NCBI GenBank assembly: GCA_002438605.1
Contig: DJPR01000012.1
Span: forward strand, 1-39,938
Direction of reading: 5' to 3'
DNA length: 39,938 nt
Origin: Ruminococcus sp. UBA6407
Lineage (GTDB): Bacteria > Bacillota > Clostridia > Oscillospirales > Ruminococcaceae
Below the pieces are notes generated by a model. That model ran no database searches. It was not told the DNA's origin and saw only the letters and a program-made list of their open reading frames with translations. Position 1 is the first letter of the stretch. Every line of letters starts with the position of its first letter. Made by a program: the position numbers and the translations under genes. This document shows, piece after piece, positions 25,006-33,496 of the stretch.

Positions 25006-25622
25006 CAAAAGAGTCCGATAATTGCAAAGAATATTAACATAAGTCCGCCTAACCATGAAAAATCATGTTTGCATTTGGAGATTTTTTTCCCTGTAAAACA
25101 GCCAAGTCCGACTGCGGCAGTTCCGATTATAAAAACAAATATTGAAGTTCGGATAGAATTTACATTGAGAAATCCTGCATTTATTCCTGCGGCAGCAGAA
25201 TCAAGAGATAATGCAATTGCAAGTGCGGCTGCTTCATGAACTGATAAATCCTGAGATTTATCGGTATCTGCAAAGGTTTCGTCAAGGCATAGCTTTATAC
25301 CGAGTCCGATACTGCTCATTTTTATGCATATATCTCCTGATTCAGACATTTTCCGTATAATTCCTCTGATTATGCTTTTAAGAATAGTAATCAGACCAAT
25401 GAAGCTCAAAACAGTAAATCCTATTAATGAGCATACCTTAATTGGAATAAATATGACGAATAGCTGGGAAATCATCAAGGCAATAAACAGCATTGCCGCA
25501 CCAATAAAGCTTATGGTAAAAGTAGAGTTTATTGGGATTTTTATACCTCTTGCACCGTAATTTACTGCCACTAAATATGTATCAATGCAAACGGTAAGAG
25601 TCAGCAATATTTCATTAAGCAT
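25005..25622 (-). CDS. ytaF: Sporulation membrane protein YtaF (MntP-related)
   Basis: 205 residues with about six membrane helices in two similar halves. Each half carries an Asp-containing motif: TVCIDTYLVAVNYGA near the N terminus and IALSLDSAAAGINAGF in the second half, as in the MntP/YtaF group. YtaF is named from B. subtilis sporulation; a cation-efflux role is suggested by its kinship to MntP but is not shown. The start at 25622 fits AAAGGTG 8 bases upstream. Its stop overlaps the outer end of the bioY operator. Confidence 0.8.
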   Translation of the reverse strand: MLNEILLTLTVCIDTYLVAVNYGARGIKIPINSTFTISFIGAAMLFIALMISQLFVIFIPIKVCSLIGFTVLSFIGLITILKSIIRGIIRKMSESGDICIKMSSIGLGIKLCLDETFADTDKSQDLSVHEAAALAIALSLDSAAAGINAGFLNVNSIRTSIFVFIIGTAAVGLGCFTGKKISKCKHDFSWLGGLMLIFFAIIGLF

Positions 25623-25681
25623 TGTAATCACACCTTTTATTATATCCTATGCTTAAATGCAAAAAGTGTGAAACAATATTG

Positions 25682-25710
25682 TTGCATTTGTATATAAAAA
25701 GTGATATAAT
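25682..25710 (+). promoter_or_regulatory. Promoter of AIM24-GTPase operon
   Basis: TTGCAT (25682-25687), 17-bp spacer, TATAAT (25705-25710). The hairpin element starts at the very next base. Confidence 0.88.
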
Positions 25711-25764
25711 TTAAGGCAATACCGAATGAATAATGTCAAAAGACTTTGTACGGTGTTGTCTTAA
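25711..25764 (+). repeat. Dispersed hairpin element, copy 7 (5' leader)
   Basis: TTAAGGCAATACCG (25711-25724) pairs with CGGTGTTGTCTTAA (25751-25764): 14 bp fully paired, counting two G-U pairs. The G-U pairs keep RNA pairing where DNA symmetry is lost. The loop holds GTCAAAAGAC, itself a small palindrome. Confidence 0.9.
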
Positions 25765-25799
25765 TAAAATAATTGCTTAAAAGCAGAATGGAGTCAGTT

Positions 25800-26474
25800 A
25801 TGAAATATGAGATTATTGGTTCAACGGTCCCTGCTGTAGAGGTCACACTTTCAAAGGGCGAAAGCATGTTTACACAGTCAGGCGGAATGATTTGGCAGTC
25901 AAACGGCATTTCAATGTCCACAAATGCAAGGGGTGGAATTGCCAGAAGTCTTGGAAGAATGTTCACAGGTGAGTCGATTTTTATGGCTAATTATACTGCT
26001 GACGTTGAGGGAGCTAAAATTGCATTTGGTTCAACAGTTCCGGGTTCGGTAGTGCCGATTGATATTACAACAAATGATCTTATTTGTCAAAAGGGAGCTT
26101 TTCTTTGTGCAGAGCAGACTGTTGATTTAAAGGTTGCATTTACAAAGAGAGTTTCGGCAGGACTTTTCGGCGGTGAGGGATTTATTCTTCAAAGACTTTA
26201 TGGAACAGGAATGGCATTCCTTGAAGTAGACGGAGATATGGTTCACCGTACACTTGCTCCCGGAGAGGTCTTAAAGGTTGATACAGGCAACGTGGTTGCA
26301 TTTGAACCGAGCGTTTCTTATGAAATTGAAACAGTTAAGGGACTTGGCAATATATTTTTCGGTGGCGAGGGATTGTTCCTTACAAGACTTGTAGGCCCCG
26401 GAGATGTAATCCTACAGACACAGAATTTCAATGACTTTGCAGGCAGAGTTATTTCAAGAATGCCTAAATCGTAA
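25800..26474 (+). CDS. AIM24 family protein (TIGR00266-like)
   Basis: A 224-residue soluble beta-rich protein of the AIM24 family. Family features are GGMIWQSNGISMSTNARGG, MANYTADVEGAKIAFGSTVPGSVVPID, GGEGFILQRLYGTGMAFLEVDG and a second GGEGLFLTRLVGPGDVILQT. The molecular role of AIM24 proteins in bacteria is not established. The start at 25800 is set by GGAGTCAGTT before MKYEIIG; the frame upstream would translate the leader. It lies 26 bases before the GTPase-ribonuclease gene, with which it shares a promoter. Confidence 0.87.
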   Translation: MKYEIIGSTVPAVEVTLSKGESMFTQSGGMIWQSNGISMSTNARGGIARSLGRMFTGESIFMANYTADVEGAKIAFGSTVPGSVVPIDITTNDLICQKGAFLCAEQTVDLKVAFTKRVSAGLFGGEGFILQRLYGTGMAFLEVDGDMVHRTLAPGEVLKVDTGNVVAFEPSVSYEIETVKGLGNIFFGGEGLFLTRLVGPGDVILQTQNFNDFAGRVISRMPKS

Positions 26475-26500
26475 TAATTTGCTAGTTGGGAAAGATAATT

Positions 26501-29077
26501 ATGAAGAAAATAACAATAGGAATAACGGCTCATGTTGATTCGGGAAAAACAACTCTTTCAGAGGCAATGCTCTATCTGACGGGAGAAACAAGAAAGCTTG
26601 GACGTGTAGACCATGGAAATTCATATCTTGATACTGATGCGATAGAACGTGACCGAGGCATAACAATTTTTGCACATCAGGCGTCATTTAATATTGACGA
26701 TACTTGCATTACTCTTCTTGATACTCCGGGACATGTAGATTTTTCTGCTGAAACTGAGCGAACAATGCAGGTTATTGACTATGCTGTTCTTGTAATAAGC
26801 GGAACAGACGGCATACAAAGTCATAGTGCAACATTTTGGAAACTGCTTAGACAATATAATATTCCTGTTTTTATTTTTGTTAATAAAATGGATTTATGCG
26901 GTGCAGATAAGAAAAAGGTGCTTTCTGAGCTGCAAAAGAGATTTTCCAATGCGTGTATTGATTTTTCATCAAATGAGGAGGATATTACAGAGGGTTTGGC
27001 AATGTGCTGTGATGAACTCGCCGAAAAATACCTTAATGGTGAAAGCATATCAGATGATGAGATTTCAAATGCAATAGCTGAACGCAGGATTTTTCCATGT
27101 TTTTTTGGTTCTGCACTAAAAATGGACGGTGTGGAAGATTTTATAAAAATAATCGGAAGGTATGCAAAAGAATTTCAGCGATACAATGAGTTTGGTGCAA
27201 AGGTTTTTAAAATATCCTCTGATGCAAAAGGAAACAGGCTTACCTTTTTAAAGGTATGCGGAGGTTCATTGAAACTGCGTGATGAGCTTACTTATACAAA
27301 TGCAAAGGGTGAAAAACGTACAGAAAAAATAAGTACAATACGTTTTTATTCAGGTGCAAAATATCGCTCTGCCGAGTTTGCAGAAGCAGGAGATATCTGT
27401 GCCGTAACAGGACTTTCTGAAACCTTTGCAGGTCAGGGATTGGGCTGTGAAAAGAACAGCAGGAATGCAGTTTTGTCTGCGGTAATGACTTACAAACTAA
27501 ATTATCCCGATAATGTGAATGTAAATGATGTGCTTAAAAATATGCGTCAGCTTGAGGACGAAGATCCACAGCTTAATGTAATATGGAACAGTCAGAACAG
27601 GGAAATACATTTACAGCTTATGGGAACAGTTCAGCTTGAAGTTCTGAGCCGAATTATTGAAAGTCGTTTCGGATACAGTGTAAGCTTTGAAAACGGAGAT
27701 GTTTCATATAAAGAAACAATAAAAAATATTTCTGAGGGAATAGGTCATTATGAACCGCTGCGGCATTATGCGGAAGTGCATTTAATTCTTGAACCACTGG
27801 AGCGTGGGAGTGGTATGCAGTTTGAATTGAGATGCAGTGAGGATTTGCTTGACAGGAACTGGCAGAGGCTTATTTTAACTCATCTTGAGGAAAAAGTGCA
27901 TAAAGGAGTGCTGACAGGTTCACCAATAACGGATATAAAAATAATTGTAGCATCAGGGAAAGCTCATTTGAAGCATACTGAGGGTGGAGATTTCCGTCAG
28001 GCAACATATCGTGCTGTTCGTTATGGACTCAGGAATGCTGAAAGCATACTTCTTGAACCATATTATGACTTTGAACTGGAAGTGCCGTCTGATTGTGTCG
28101 GACGAGCGTTGACGGATATTCAAAGAATGTGCGGAAAATTCAATCCGCCTGAAGTTATTGGCGAAAATACAGTGATAAACGGAACTGCTCCTGTTTCTGA
28201 AATGAATGATTATCAGGCTGAATTATCGGGATATACCAAAGGAAAGGGCAGACTTACTTTGACTGTCAGCGGATATGATGAATGTCACAATCCGAACGAG
28301 GTAATCGAGCGTTTTTCTTATGACTGCGATAGTGATATTGAAAATACTGCTGATTCCGTTTTTTGCACGCATGGTTCAGGCTACAATGTGAACTGGACGG
28401 AAGTAAAGCGGTATATGCATCTTCCGTCATGTCTTAATCAAAATTTTGAGGACGAAATGACGGAGGACTTCACTCAATTCAAGGCAGTTGCAAATAAAAA
28501 AACAACGGCAAATGATGAAGAATTAATGGAGATTTTTGAAAGGACATACGGAAAAATTAATCGTGACCCAAGAAAAGCTTTTAAAAAAGTAAAAGGTGAG
28601 TCGGAAAGCTATAAAAACGTAAAATTGCCTGTATACGTTGCTCCTGATTATCTTTTGGTTGACGGGTACAATATAATTTTTGCATGGGACGAGCTTAACA
28701 AAATTGCAAAAGAAAGTCTTGATGCTGCAAGAGGTCAGCTTATAAATATGATGTGCAACTATCAGGGATATGCAAAATGTGAGCTTATACTTGTGTTTGA
28801 CGCTTATAAGGTAAAGGGATTGCATTGTGATATTGAAAAATACTGCAATATAAATATAGTTTATACTCAGGAATCAGAAACAGCGGATACCTATATTGAA
28901 AGGTTAACTCATGAACTTTCAAAAAAACATCGTGTAAGGGTGGCGACATCGGATGGTCAGGAGCAGATAATAATTCTTGGAAATGGTGCAAGGCGAGTTT
29001 CAGCGTCTGAATTTCATCAAGAGGTAAAGGCGGCTGAGAAGTCAATCAGAGAGCATATAAATAACATGAAGAAATAA
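26501..29077 (+). CDS. EF-G/TetM-like translational GTPase fused to NYN (YacP/Rae1-like) ribonuclease domain
   Basis: 858 residues. The N-terminal GTPase has AHVDSGKTT (10-18), DRGIT (51-55), DTPGHVDF (about 74-81) and NKMD (128-131). EF-G domains II-V follow and place it with the TetM/TetO-like group. The tip loop that in true tetracycline protection proteins reads YSPVS is here AHLKHTEGG, so resistance is doubtful. From about 715 to 850 a separate domain matches YacP/Rae1, the ribosome A-site endoribonuclease of B. subtilis: LLVDGYNII (Asp721), VFDAY (Asp767), ETADTYIERL (Asp796) and ATSDGQEQ (Asp818). A ribosome-targeted mRNA cleavage factor is a reasonable inference. The start at 26501 is preferred over TTG at 26486. 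Confidence 0.85.
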   Translation: MKKITIGITAHVDSGKTTLSEAMLYLTGETRKLGRVDHGNSYLDTDAIERDRGITIFAHQASFNIDDTCITLLDTPGHVDFSAETERTMQVIDYAVLVISGTDGIQSHSATFWKLLRQYNIPVFIFVNKMDLCGADKKKVLSELQKRFSNACIDFSSNEEDITEGLAMCCDELAEKYLNGESISDDEISNAIAERRIFPCFFGSALKMDGVEDFIKIIGRYAKEFQRYNEFGAKVFKISSDAKGNRLTFLKVCGGSLKLRDELTYTNAKGEKRTEKISTIRFYSGAKYRSAEFAEAGDICAVTGLSETFAGQGLGCEKNSRNAVLSAVMTYKLNYPDNVNVNDVLKNMRQLEDEDPQLNVIWNSQNREIHLQLMGTVQLEVLSRIIESRFGYSVSFENGDVSYKETIKNISEGIGHYEPLRHYAEVHLILEPLERGSGMQFELRCSEDLLDRNWQRLILTHLEEKVHKGVLTGSPITDIKIIVASGKAHLKHTEGGDFRQATYRAVRYGLRNAESILLEPYYDFELEVPSDCVGRALTDIQRMCGKFNPPEVIGENTVINGTAPVSEMNDYQAELSGYTKGKGRLTLTVSGYDECHNPNEVIERFSYDCDSDIENTADSVFCTHGSGYNVNWTEVKRYMHLPSCLNQNFEDEMTEDFTQFKAVANKKTTANDEELMEIFERTYGKINRDPRKAFKKVKGESESYKNVKLPVYVAPDYLLVDGYNIIFAWDELNKIAKESLDAARGQLINMMCNYQGYAKCELILVFDAYKVKGLHCDIEKYCNINIVYTQESETADTYIERLTHELSKKHRVRVATSDGQEQIIILGNGARRVSASEFHQEVKAAEKSIREHINNMKK

Positions 29078-29108
29078 AATGGGCAGCATTAAAAGCTGCC
29101 CATTTTTT
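29077..29108. terminator. Bidirectional terminator, GTPase fusion / histidine kinase
   Basis: AAATGGGCAGC pairs with GCTGCCCATTT over 11 bp around a 7-base loop; T-run on the right, A-rich on the left. Lies between the two convergent stop codons. Confidence 0.93.
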
Positions 29109-31098
29109 ACATTACAACAGTAAAGCATACATTCTTACCGTCCTCACCTGTAATGTTTATCTTGAATTTGTGATAGTCAATAATCGACTTTGCTATTGCA
29201 AGTCCAAGACCATAACCGCCCGTACTCCTTGCTCTTGAATTATCACTGCGGTAAAATCTTTCAAATACCTTTTCACGTTCATTTACAGGAATGCTTGAAC
29301 CTGTATTGAAAACAGAAAGTGCCTTTTTGTCACCAAATTTAGAAAGCGTAATTTTAATTTCACCATTCGGCCCTGAATGTTTAATTGCATTATCAATCAG
29401 AATTGCTGCCATTTGTTTAACGTGACGTTCACTTGCATTTAGCATGATTCCCTCCTGAACGTCAACCTCAAACTTTTTGTTTTCTTCAAATGCCTGACAT
29501 TCAAAAGGAAGAGCAGTATTCAATATTGCCTGACTTAAATTAAATTCACTGAAAACAATATCAGCAGAATTATTTTCAAGTCTTGTAAGATTCAGCAGGT
29601 CGTTGACAAGCAGGCTCATTCTGTCAGTTTGTGACTTTATATACGTGAGCCACTTATTTTCACCGATTTCGTCAGCAAGAACATCAGCATTGGTTGAGAT
29701 AATAGTAAGAGGAGTTTTAAGTTCATGGCTTGCATCTGAAACAAACTGTTTCTGCTTTTCAAAAGCTTTTTTAACAGGCTGAATACTCATTTTTGAAAGG
29801 AAAATAACAAGAATTGCAATAAGGAAAAAGCTTACACACCCAATTAAAATAGTTGTCTTATTTAATTGGTCAAGCATATCAAGCTCTGTACTTTTGTCAG
29901 TAAAAACAAGAACAGTACCGTTAGACTTGTTCATTTTGTAAAATTGCAGAGAGTCAATCATACCTGTTTTTGAACCGTCATTCAGGATTGAATTAATATA
30001 ACGCTGAGCAAGGTCACTGTCAATATCAGAACCGTATAATGAATCCATAAGACGTCCTGTATTATCTGCCATAAGTACGAAATAATCAATTGTACCTGCG
30101 TCACGATGAGGGAGAGCATTTATTTCCTGCGGATTGTCATTAAATCGAATTTCAGCAGCATTATTTACAACTGAATATGAGTCAAGAATGTCATCACAGC
30201 CGTTATATTTCACCTGAGAATATGGAGAGCTTTCGGTTGGCTGTATGCTTTCAGCATCAAAGTTTTCCTGAGGTGTCTTGTCGGAATTAAAGTTATTTTC
30301 ATTATCAGTTTCAGGTTCATCACTGTAGCAGTATGGGTAGTAATAATGATAAGGGTTATTCCATGGATTCCAGTCAAAATTCCATTCATTATTCCAGTCG
30401 TTGTTCCAATAAGGCTCATTTCCGGGAGGATTATTTTCAGGTTTTTCATTAAAATTAAACTCAGGATTTTCCCACCATTTTCCCGGAGAATCACGATGGT
30501 CATCACGATATGATGGTGAGTTCTGATTGTTATTATCAGATGTATCAGGCTGCGGAGTGTTATTATTGGTTGGATTTTGTACAGCAGGTGTTGTCATAGT
30601 AATTTCAGGATTATTTTCCGCAACAGCAGTTGTAATTGCTGCTTCGGTTTCATTTGGAGTATTGATTTCAGGGTTTTCAGGAGCTATGACCTGTTCATCA
30701 GGTATAACCTGTGCGGGCTGAACTTCGGTATTTTCAGGAGTTGCATCAGGTTCGGTTAATTCTGGAGCAGTTGTACTTGTTTCAGCTTCAGTGGACGGTT
30801 TTGTGTTTTCAGTTGGCCTTTCCGTAACTGTATTTTCACTTGGATTTTGTGGTAAGTCAGGTCTGGTATCAGCAGGTTCATTTTTCATTTCTTCACTGTC
30901 AGGCTTGACCTTGAAAGAAAATGTAGATGTATCCTCATCATAGCGTATGTTTGAAGCAATCTGATTAAGAACAAGCCTTGACTGACTCTGCATCATTGAC
31001 TGCATAATGAGATTGATTGAACCAAGTACAGCTATAAATACCACAAGCAGAATACTCATGGTAGTGGCAACGAATTTGATTTGAAGTTTTTTAATCAT
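29107..31098 (-). CDS. Sensor histidine kinase with long low-complexity extracellular insert
   Basis: 663 residues. Membrane helix 1 is about 9-32; an extracellular region (about 33-415) follows; helix 2 is about 416-436; then a DHp domain with SHELKTPL (His458) and an HATPase domain with LIDNAIKHSG (Asn570) and GGYGLGLAIAKSII. The extracellular part is odd: about residues 66-290 are Pro/Glu/Thr/Asn-rich, and 205-262 are crowded with Trp, Tyr and Asn (such as WNNDWNNEWNFDWNPWNNPY). A folded sensor-like segment (about 300-410) follows. Paired with the response regulator gene 2 bases upstream. The signal is unknown; an insert that spans or contacts the cell wall or polysaccharide is a guess. 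Confidence 0.92.
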   Translation of the reverse strand: MIKKLQIKFVATTMSILLVVFIAVLGSINLIMQSMMQSQSRLVLNQIASNIRYDEDTSTFSFKVKPDSEEMKNEPADTRPDLPQNPSENTVTERPTENTKPSTEAETSTTAPELTEPDATPENTEVQPAQVIPDEQVIAPENPEINTPNETEAAITTAVAENNPEITMTTPAVQNPTNNNTPQPDTSDNNNQNSPSYRDDHRDSPGKWWENPEFNFNEKPENNPPGNEPYWNNDWNNEWNFDWNPWNNPYHYYYPYCYSDEPETDNENNFNSDKTPQENFDAESIQPTESSPYSQVKYNGCDDILDSYSVVNNAAEIRFNDNPQEINALPHRDAGTIDYFVLMADNTGRLMDSLYGSDIDSDLAQRYINSILNDGSKTGMIDSLQFYKMNKSNGTVLVFTDKSTELDMLDQLNKTTILIGCVSFFLIAILVIFLSKMSIQPVKKAFEKQKQFVSDASHELKTPLTIISTNADVLADEIGENKWLTYIKSQTDRMSLLVNDLLNLTRLENNSADIVFSEFNLSQAILNTALPFECQAFEENKKFEVDVQEGIMLNASERHVKQMAAILIDNAIKHSGPNGEIKITLSKFGDKKALSVFNTGSSIPVNEREKVFERFYRSDNSRARSTGGYGLGLAIAKSIIDYHKFKINITGEDGKNVCFTVVM

Positions 31099-31100
31099 GC

Positions 31101-31775
31101 TTATACCTCCTCCAGAGAGTAACCTATGCCTCGTGCAGTTTTAATAAAGACATTGGCACCTATTACTGAAAGCTTTTTTCTTAAAAATGATATGTAAACC
31201 TCAATGTTATTGTATTCAACATCACTTTCATATCCCCATATTTTTTCAATTATGCGTTCCTTGGGGAGTATCTGATGTGGATTTGCTATTAAAAGCTCCA
31301 TTATCTGATATTCCTTCAGACTGAGCTTAACGTCGTTTCCTCTGCATATAATTGAACAGGAGTTTTTGTTCAGCTCCACATCGTTAAATTCCAGGTGATT
31401 TTCGTCAACAATTTCACCTTTTCTGCGGGTCAAAGCTCTTACTCTTGCTAAAAGCTCACCTGTTACAAATGGCTTTGTAAGGTAATCATCAGCACCGCAG
31501 TCAAGACCGTTTATTTTATCTTCAATTTCACTTCTTGCAGTAAGCAGGAGAACAGGCGTATATACCTTAGCTGCACGCATAGCTTTTAAAACGTCAATTC
31601 CGTTCATTCTGGGGAGCATTATGTCAAGCAAAATACAGTCATAGACGTCAGTGAGTGCGGAGTCAAGTCCGTCAATGCCGTCATAAACAGTATCAACAAA
31701 GTATTTATTTCTTTTTAGAATTTCAGAAAGTGCATCAGCAAGCTGACTTTCATCTTCAATAATTAAAATACGCAT
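31101..31775 (-). CDS. OmpR/PhoB-family response regulator
   Basis: 224 residues. Receiver domain with acidic pair (IIEDES), phosphoacceptor Asp51 (LLDIMLPRMNG), Thr in LLLTARS and Lys in YLTKPF; C-terminal winged-helix domain with LSLKEYQIMELLIANP and VEVYISFLRKKL-type recognition helix (VEYNNIEVYISFLRKKLS). The start at 31775 is taken because AAAGGGTGATG precedes it. It is the first gene of a two-gene operon with the kinase; targets are not evident from the window. Confidence 0.94.
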   Translation of the reverse strand: MRILIIEDESQLADALSEILKRNKYFVDTVYDGIDGLDSALTDVYDCILLDIMLPRMNGIDVLKAMRAAKVYTPVLLLTARSEIEDKINGLDCGADDYLTKPFVTGELLARVRALTRRKGEIVDENHLEFNDVELNKNSCSIICRGNDVKLSLKEYQIMELLIANPHQILPKERIIEKIWGYESDVEYNNIEVYISFLRKKLSVIGANVFIKTARGIGYSLEEV

Positions 31776-31943
31776 AACAACATCACCCTTTATCAACAAA
31801 TTTGCACTATTATCTTTATTATAATTATATCACAAAAAATTGAAATAAGCTTAAAAAAATCAAATTTAAAAAATATTATTAGATAAAAATATACAAATTT
31901 TTTGTGCAAAACACCAATTCTTATGGTCTTGATAAACATTCAG

Positions 31944-31972
31944 TTGACTAAATATGAATAATATGTTAAAAT
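31944..31972 (+). promoter_or_regulatory. Promoter of TPR-like membrane protein gene
   Basis: TTGACT (31944-31949), 17-bp spacer, TAAAAT (31967-31972), followed 4 bp later by a hairpin element. Confidence 0.82.
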
Positions 31973-31976
31973 TATT

Positions 31977-32013
31977 TTAAGGCAATACCGTGTTTTGTGA
32001 GTTGTTGCCGTAA
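31977..32013 (+). repeat. Dispersed hairpin element, copy 8 (short, 5' leader)
   Basis: TTAAGGCAATA pairs with TGTTGCCGTAA with one mismatch and one G-U pair; the CCGCACAAAG part of the stem has been lost. Same position relative to the promoter as the copies at 4884 and 25711. Confidence 0.8.
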
Positions 32014-32073
32014 GGATTAAATTATTTGTGCATTTTGATGTTCATATATTTTTGTGTTTGGAGGTATGATTTT

Positions 32074-32922
32074 ATGATTACAACACCGCATGATATGAGG
32101 GAAAGGTTATCAAAGGAGCATATTCAGCGTATGACAATAGGTATATCAGGTGCAGTTGGAATTGCATTGATCGTACTTCTTATATCAAAAAGTCTGCTTG
32201 CATTTGTTATCTTGTTGGTTGCTTTGGCTTGTGCAGTTACCATTATATGCGGATTTATGCGTAAGTCTGAGGAAAACAGGATAGAAAAAATTGCAGGCAT
32301 ATATGCTGTATATGAGCAGAACGGACTATCAGAAAATTATTGTCAGACATTTGCTGAGTTTTTTGTAAATAATACAAATCAGCCTGCAAATGAATATCTG
32401 ATATATCTTGCCTCACTTTACGGAAGGCTTGGAAAGTCAGATATGACGAATTTTTATCTTGAAAGAGTTGATCTTAAAAAAATCAGTGATGAGGATAAAT
32501 TTTTCTATTGCCTTGAAAAATTATTCTACTACGGAAAAGCAAATGCTTGGCGTGATGCTGTAGATTTCAGAAACAAGAATATAAACTTTATTCAGACATA
32601 TATGCAGAAGAAGAAAGATCCCTCACATTGCGTAACCATGTATATTGCACTTGCAATTGTGGATTGTGCGTCAGGAAAATATGCAGATGCATTCAGCTTG
32701 CTGAATTGCGGATATAAGCCCAAGGGTGCAAATGACGTTTATTTTATGAACATTCTTATTACTGCTGTTTATGTTTATTTTAAAATGGGTGATGCAGACA
32801 ATTTGAATACTGCTGTAGAAAATGCATGGAAGTATCTCAGAACGTTTACGAGGTTCAGATATACATGGGAAAAGGCTGATTTTGAACGCAGAATTAATAA
32901 TGCACAGATAGGAATTCTTTAG
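32074..32922 (+). CDS. Membrane protein with helical (TPR-like) cytoplasmic domain
   Basis: I do not recognise a named family. 282 residues: a short charged N terminus, two adjacent membrane helices (about 21-65), then a helical soluble region of about 215 residues with a repeat-like spacing of Tyr, Leu and Ala (NEYLIYLASLYGRLGKSDM, EKLFYYGKANAWRDAVDF, YIALAIVDCASGKYADAFSLL, ILITAVYVYFKMGDADNL), suggestive of four TPR-like helix pairs. The start at 32074 follows GGAGG. It is in a possible transcription unit with the remnant and GNAT genes downstream. Confidence 0.7.
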   Translation: MITTPHDMRERLSKEHIQRMTIGISGAVGIALIVLLISKSLLAFVILLVALACAVTIICGFMRKSEENRIEKIAGIYAVYEQNGLSENYCQTFAEFFVNNTNQPANEYLIYLASLYGRLGKSDMTNFYLERVDLKKISDEDKFFYCLEKLFYYGKANAWRDAVDFRNKNINFIQTYMQKKKDPSHCVTMYIALAIVDCASGKYADAFSLLNCGYKPKGANDVYFMNILITAVYVYFKMGDADNLNTAVENAWKYLRTFTRFRYTWEKADFERRINNAQIGIL

Positions 32923-32938
32923 GACGGCAGGAGAAAAA

Positions 32939-33022
32939 ATGAATATAACAAACAAAAATATAGACGGCGGCAAGACTTTCGACTGGGGCAGAACTGTTGA
33001 ATTGCAAAGAATTGACACATAA
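32939..33022 (+). pseudogene. N-terminal stub of a class I SAM methyltransferase
   Basis: A 27-residue ORF, MNITNKNIDGGKTFDWGRTV and seven more residues, preceded by a good SD (GGCAGGAG). From memory, clostridial class I SAM-dependent methyltransferases often begin with a very similar MNITNKNIDGGKxFDWGxTS. The reading stops after VELQRIDT, so only the start of such a gene remains and the rest was deleted. It could still be translated as a short peptide. Confidence 0.5.
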
Positions 33023-33034
33023 TCAGGAGTAAAT

Positions 33035-33496
33035 ATGGATATCATTCAAATAACCGAAAACAAAAAATTGTATATAGACCTCTTGCTTCTGGCAGACGAA
33101 CAGGAAGATATGATTGATAAATATATAGATTCAGGAGATATGTTCATTTTAGATGATAACGGTGTAAAAGCTGAATGTATTGTTGTTAAGCTGAATGAAA
33201 ATGAATATGAGCTTAAAAATATAGCTGTAAATCCTGAATTTCAAGGGCAAGGCTATGGAAAACAATTAATAGACTTTTTATTTGAACATTATCATGGCAA
33301 AGTAATGTATGTCGGTACAGGAGAAAGTCTGCTTACTATTCCATTTTACAAAAAGTGTGGATTTATTGAGTCGCACAGAATAAAAAATTTTTTTATTGAT
33401 AATTATGATCATTCCATTTTTGAATGTGGAAAACAGCTTGTGGATATGGTGTATCTTAAAAGAGAATGGAAGCATTATGAAAAGGAAATATTTTAA
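33035..33496 (+). CDS. GNAT family N-acetyltransferase
   Basis: 153 residues. The acetyl-CoA binding motif is clear: LKNIAVNPEFQGQGYGKQLI (about 71-90; Q/RxxGxG/A type), followed by GTGESLLTIPFYKKCGF, the typical FYxxxGF segment. The substrate is unknown. SD CAGGAG about 6 bases before the ATG. Its end overlaps the start of the next small gene by 20 bases, so the two are translationally linked. Confidence 0.9.
   Translation: MDIIQITENKKLYIDLLLLADEQEDMIDKYIDSGDMFILDDNGVKAECIVVKLNENEYELKNIAVNPEFQGQGYGKQLIDFLFEHYHGKVMYVGTGESLLTIPFYKKCGFIESHRIKNFFIDNYDHSIFECGKQLVDMVYLKREWKHYEKEIF

Noticed and set aside
26501..28600. Tetracycline resistance (TetM/TetO) label for the GTPase fusion
   Set aside because: The fold is related, but the tip loop needed for drug release (YSPVS in TetM) is not present and the protein has an extra nuclease domain.
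30527..30759. Plus-strand ORFs over the kinase low-complexity insert
   Set aside because: Repetitive Val/Gly/Ser or Cys-rich shadows of the Pro/Asn/Glu-rich coding strand, without SD.
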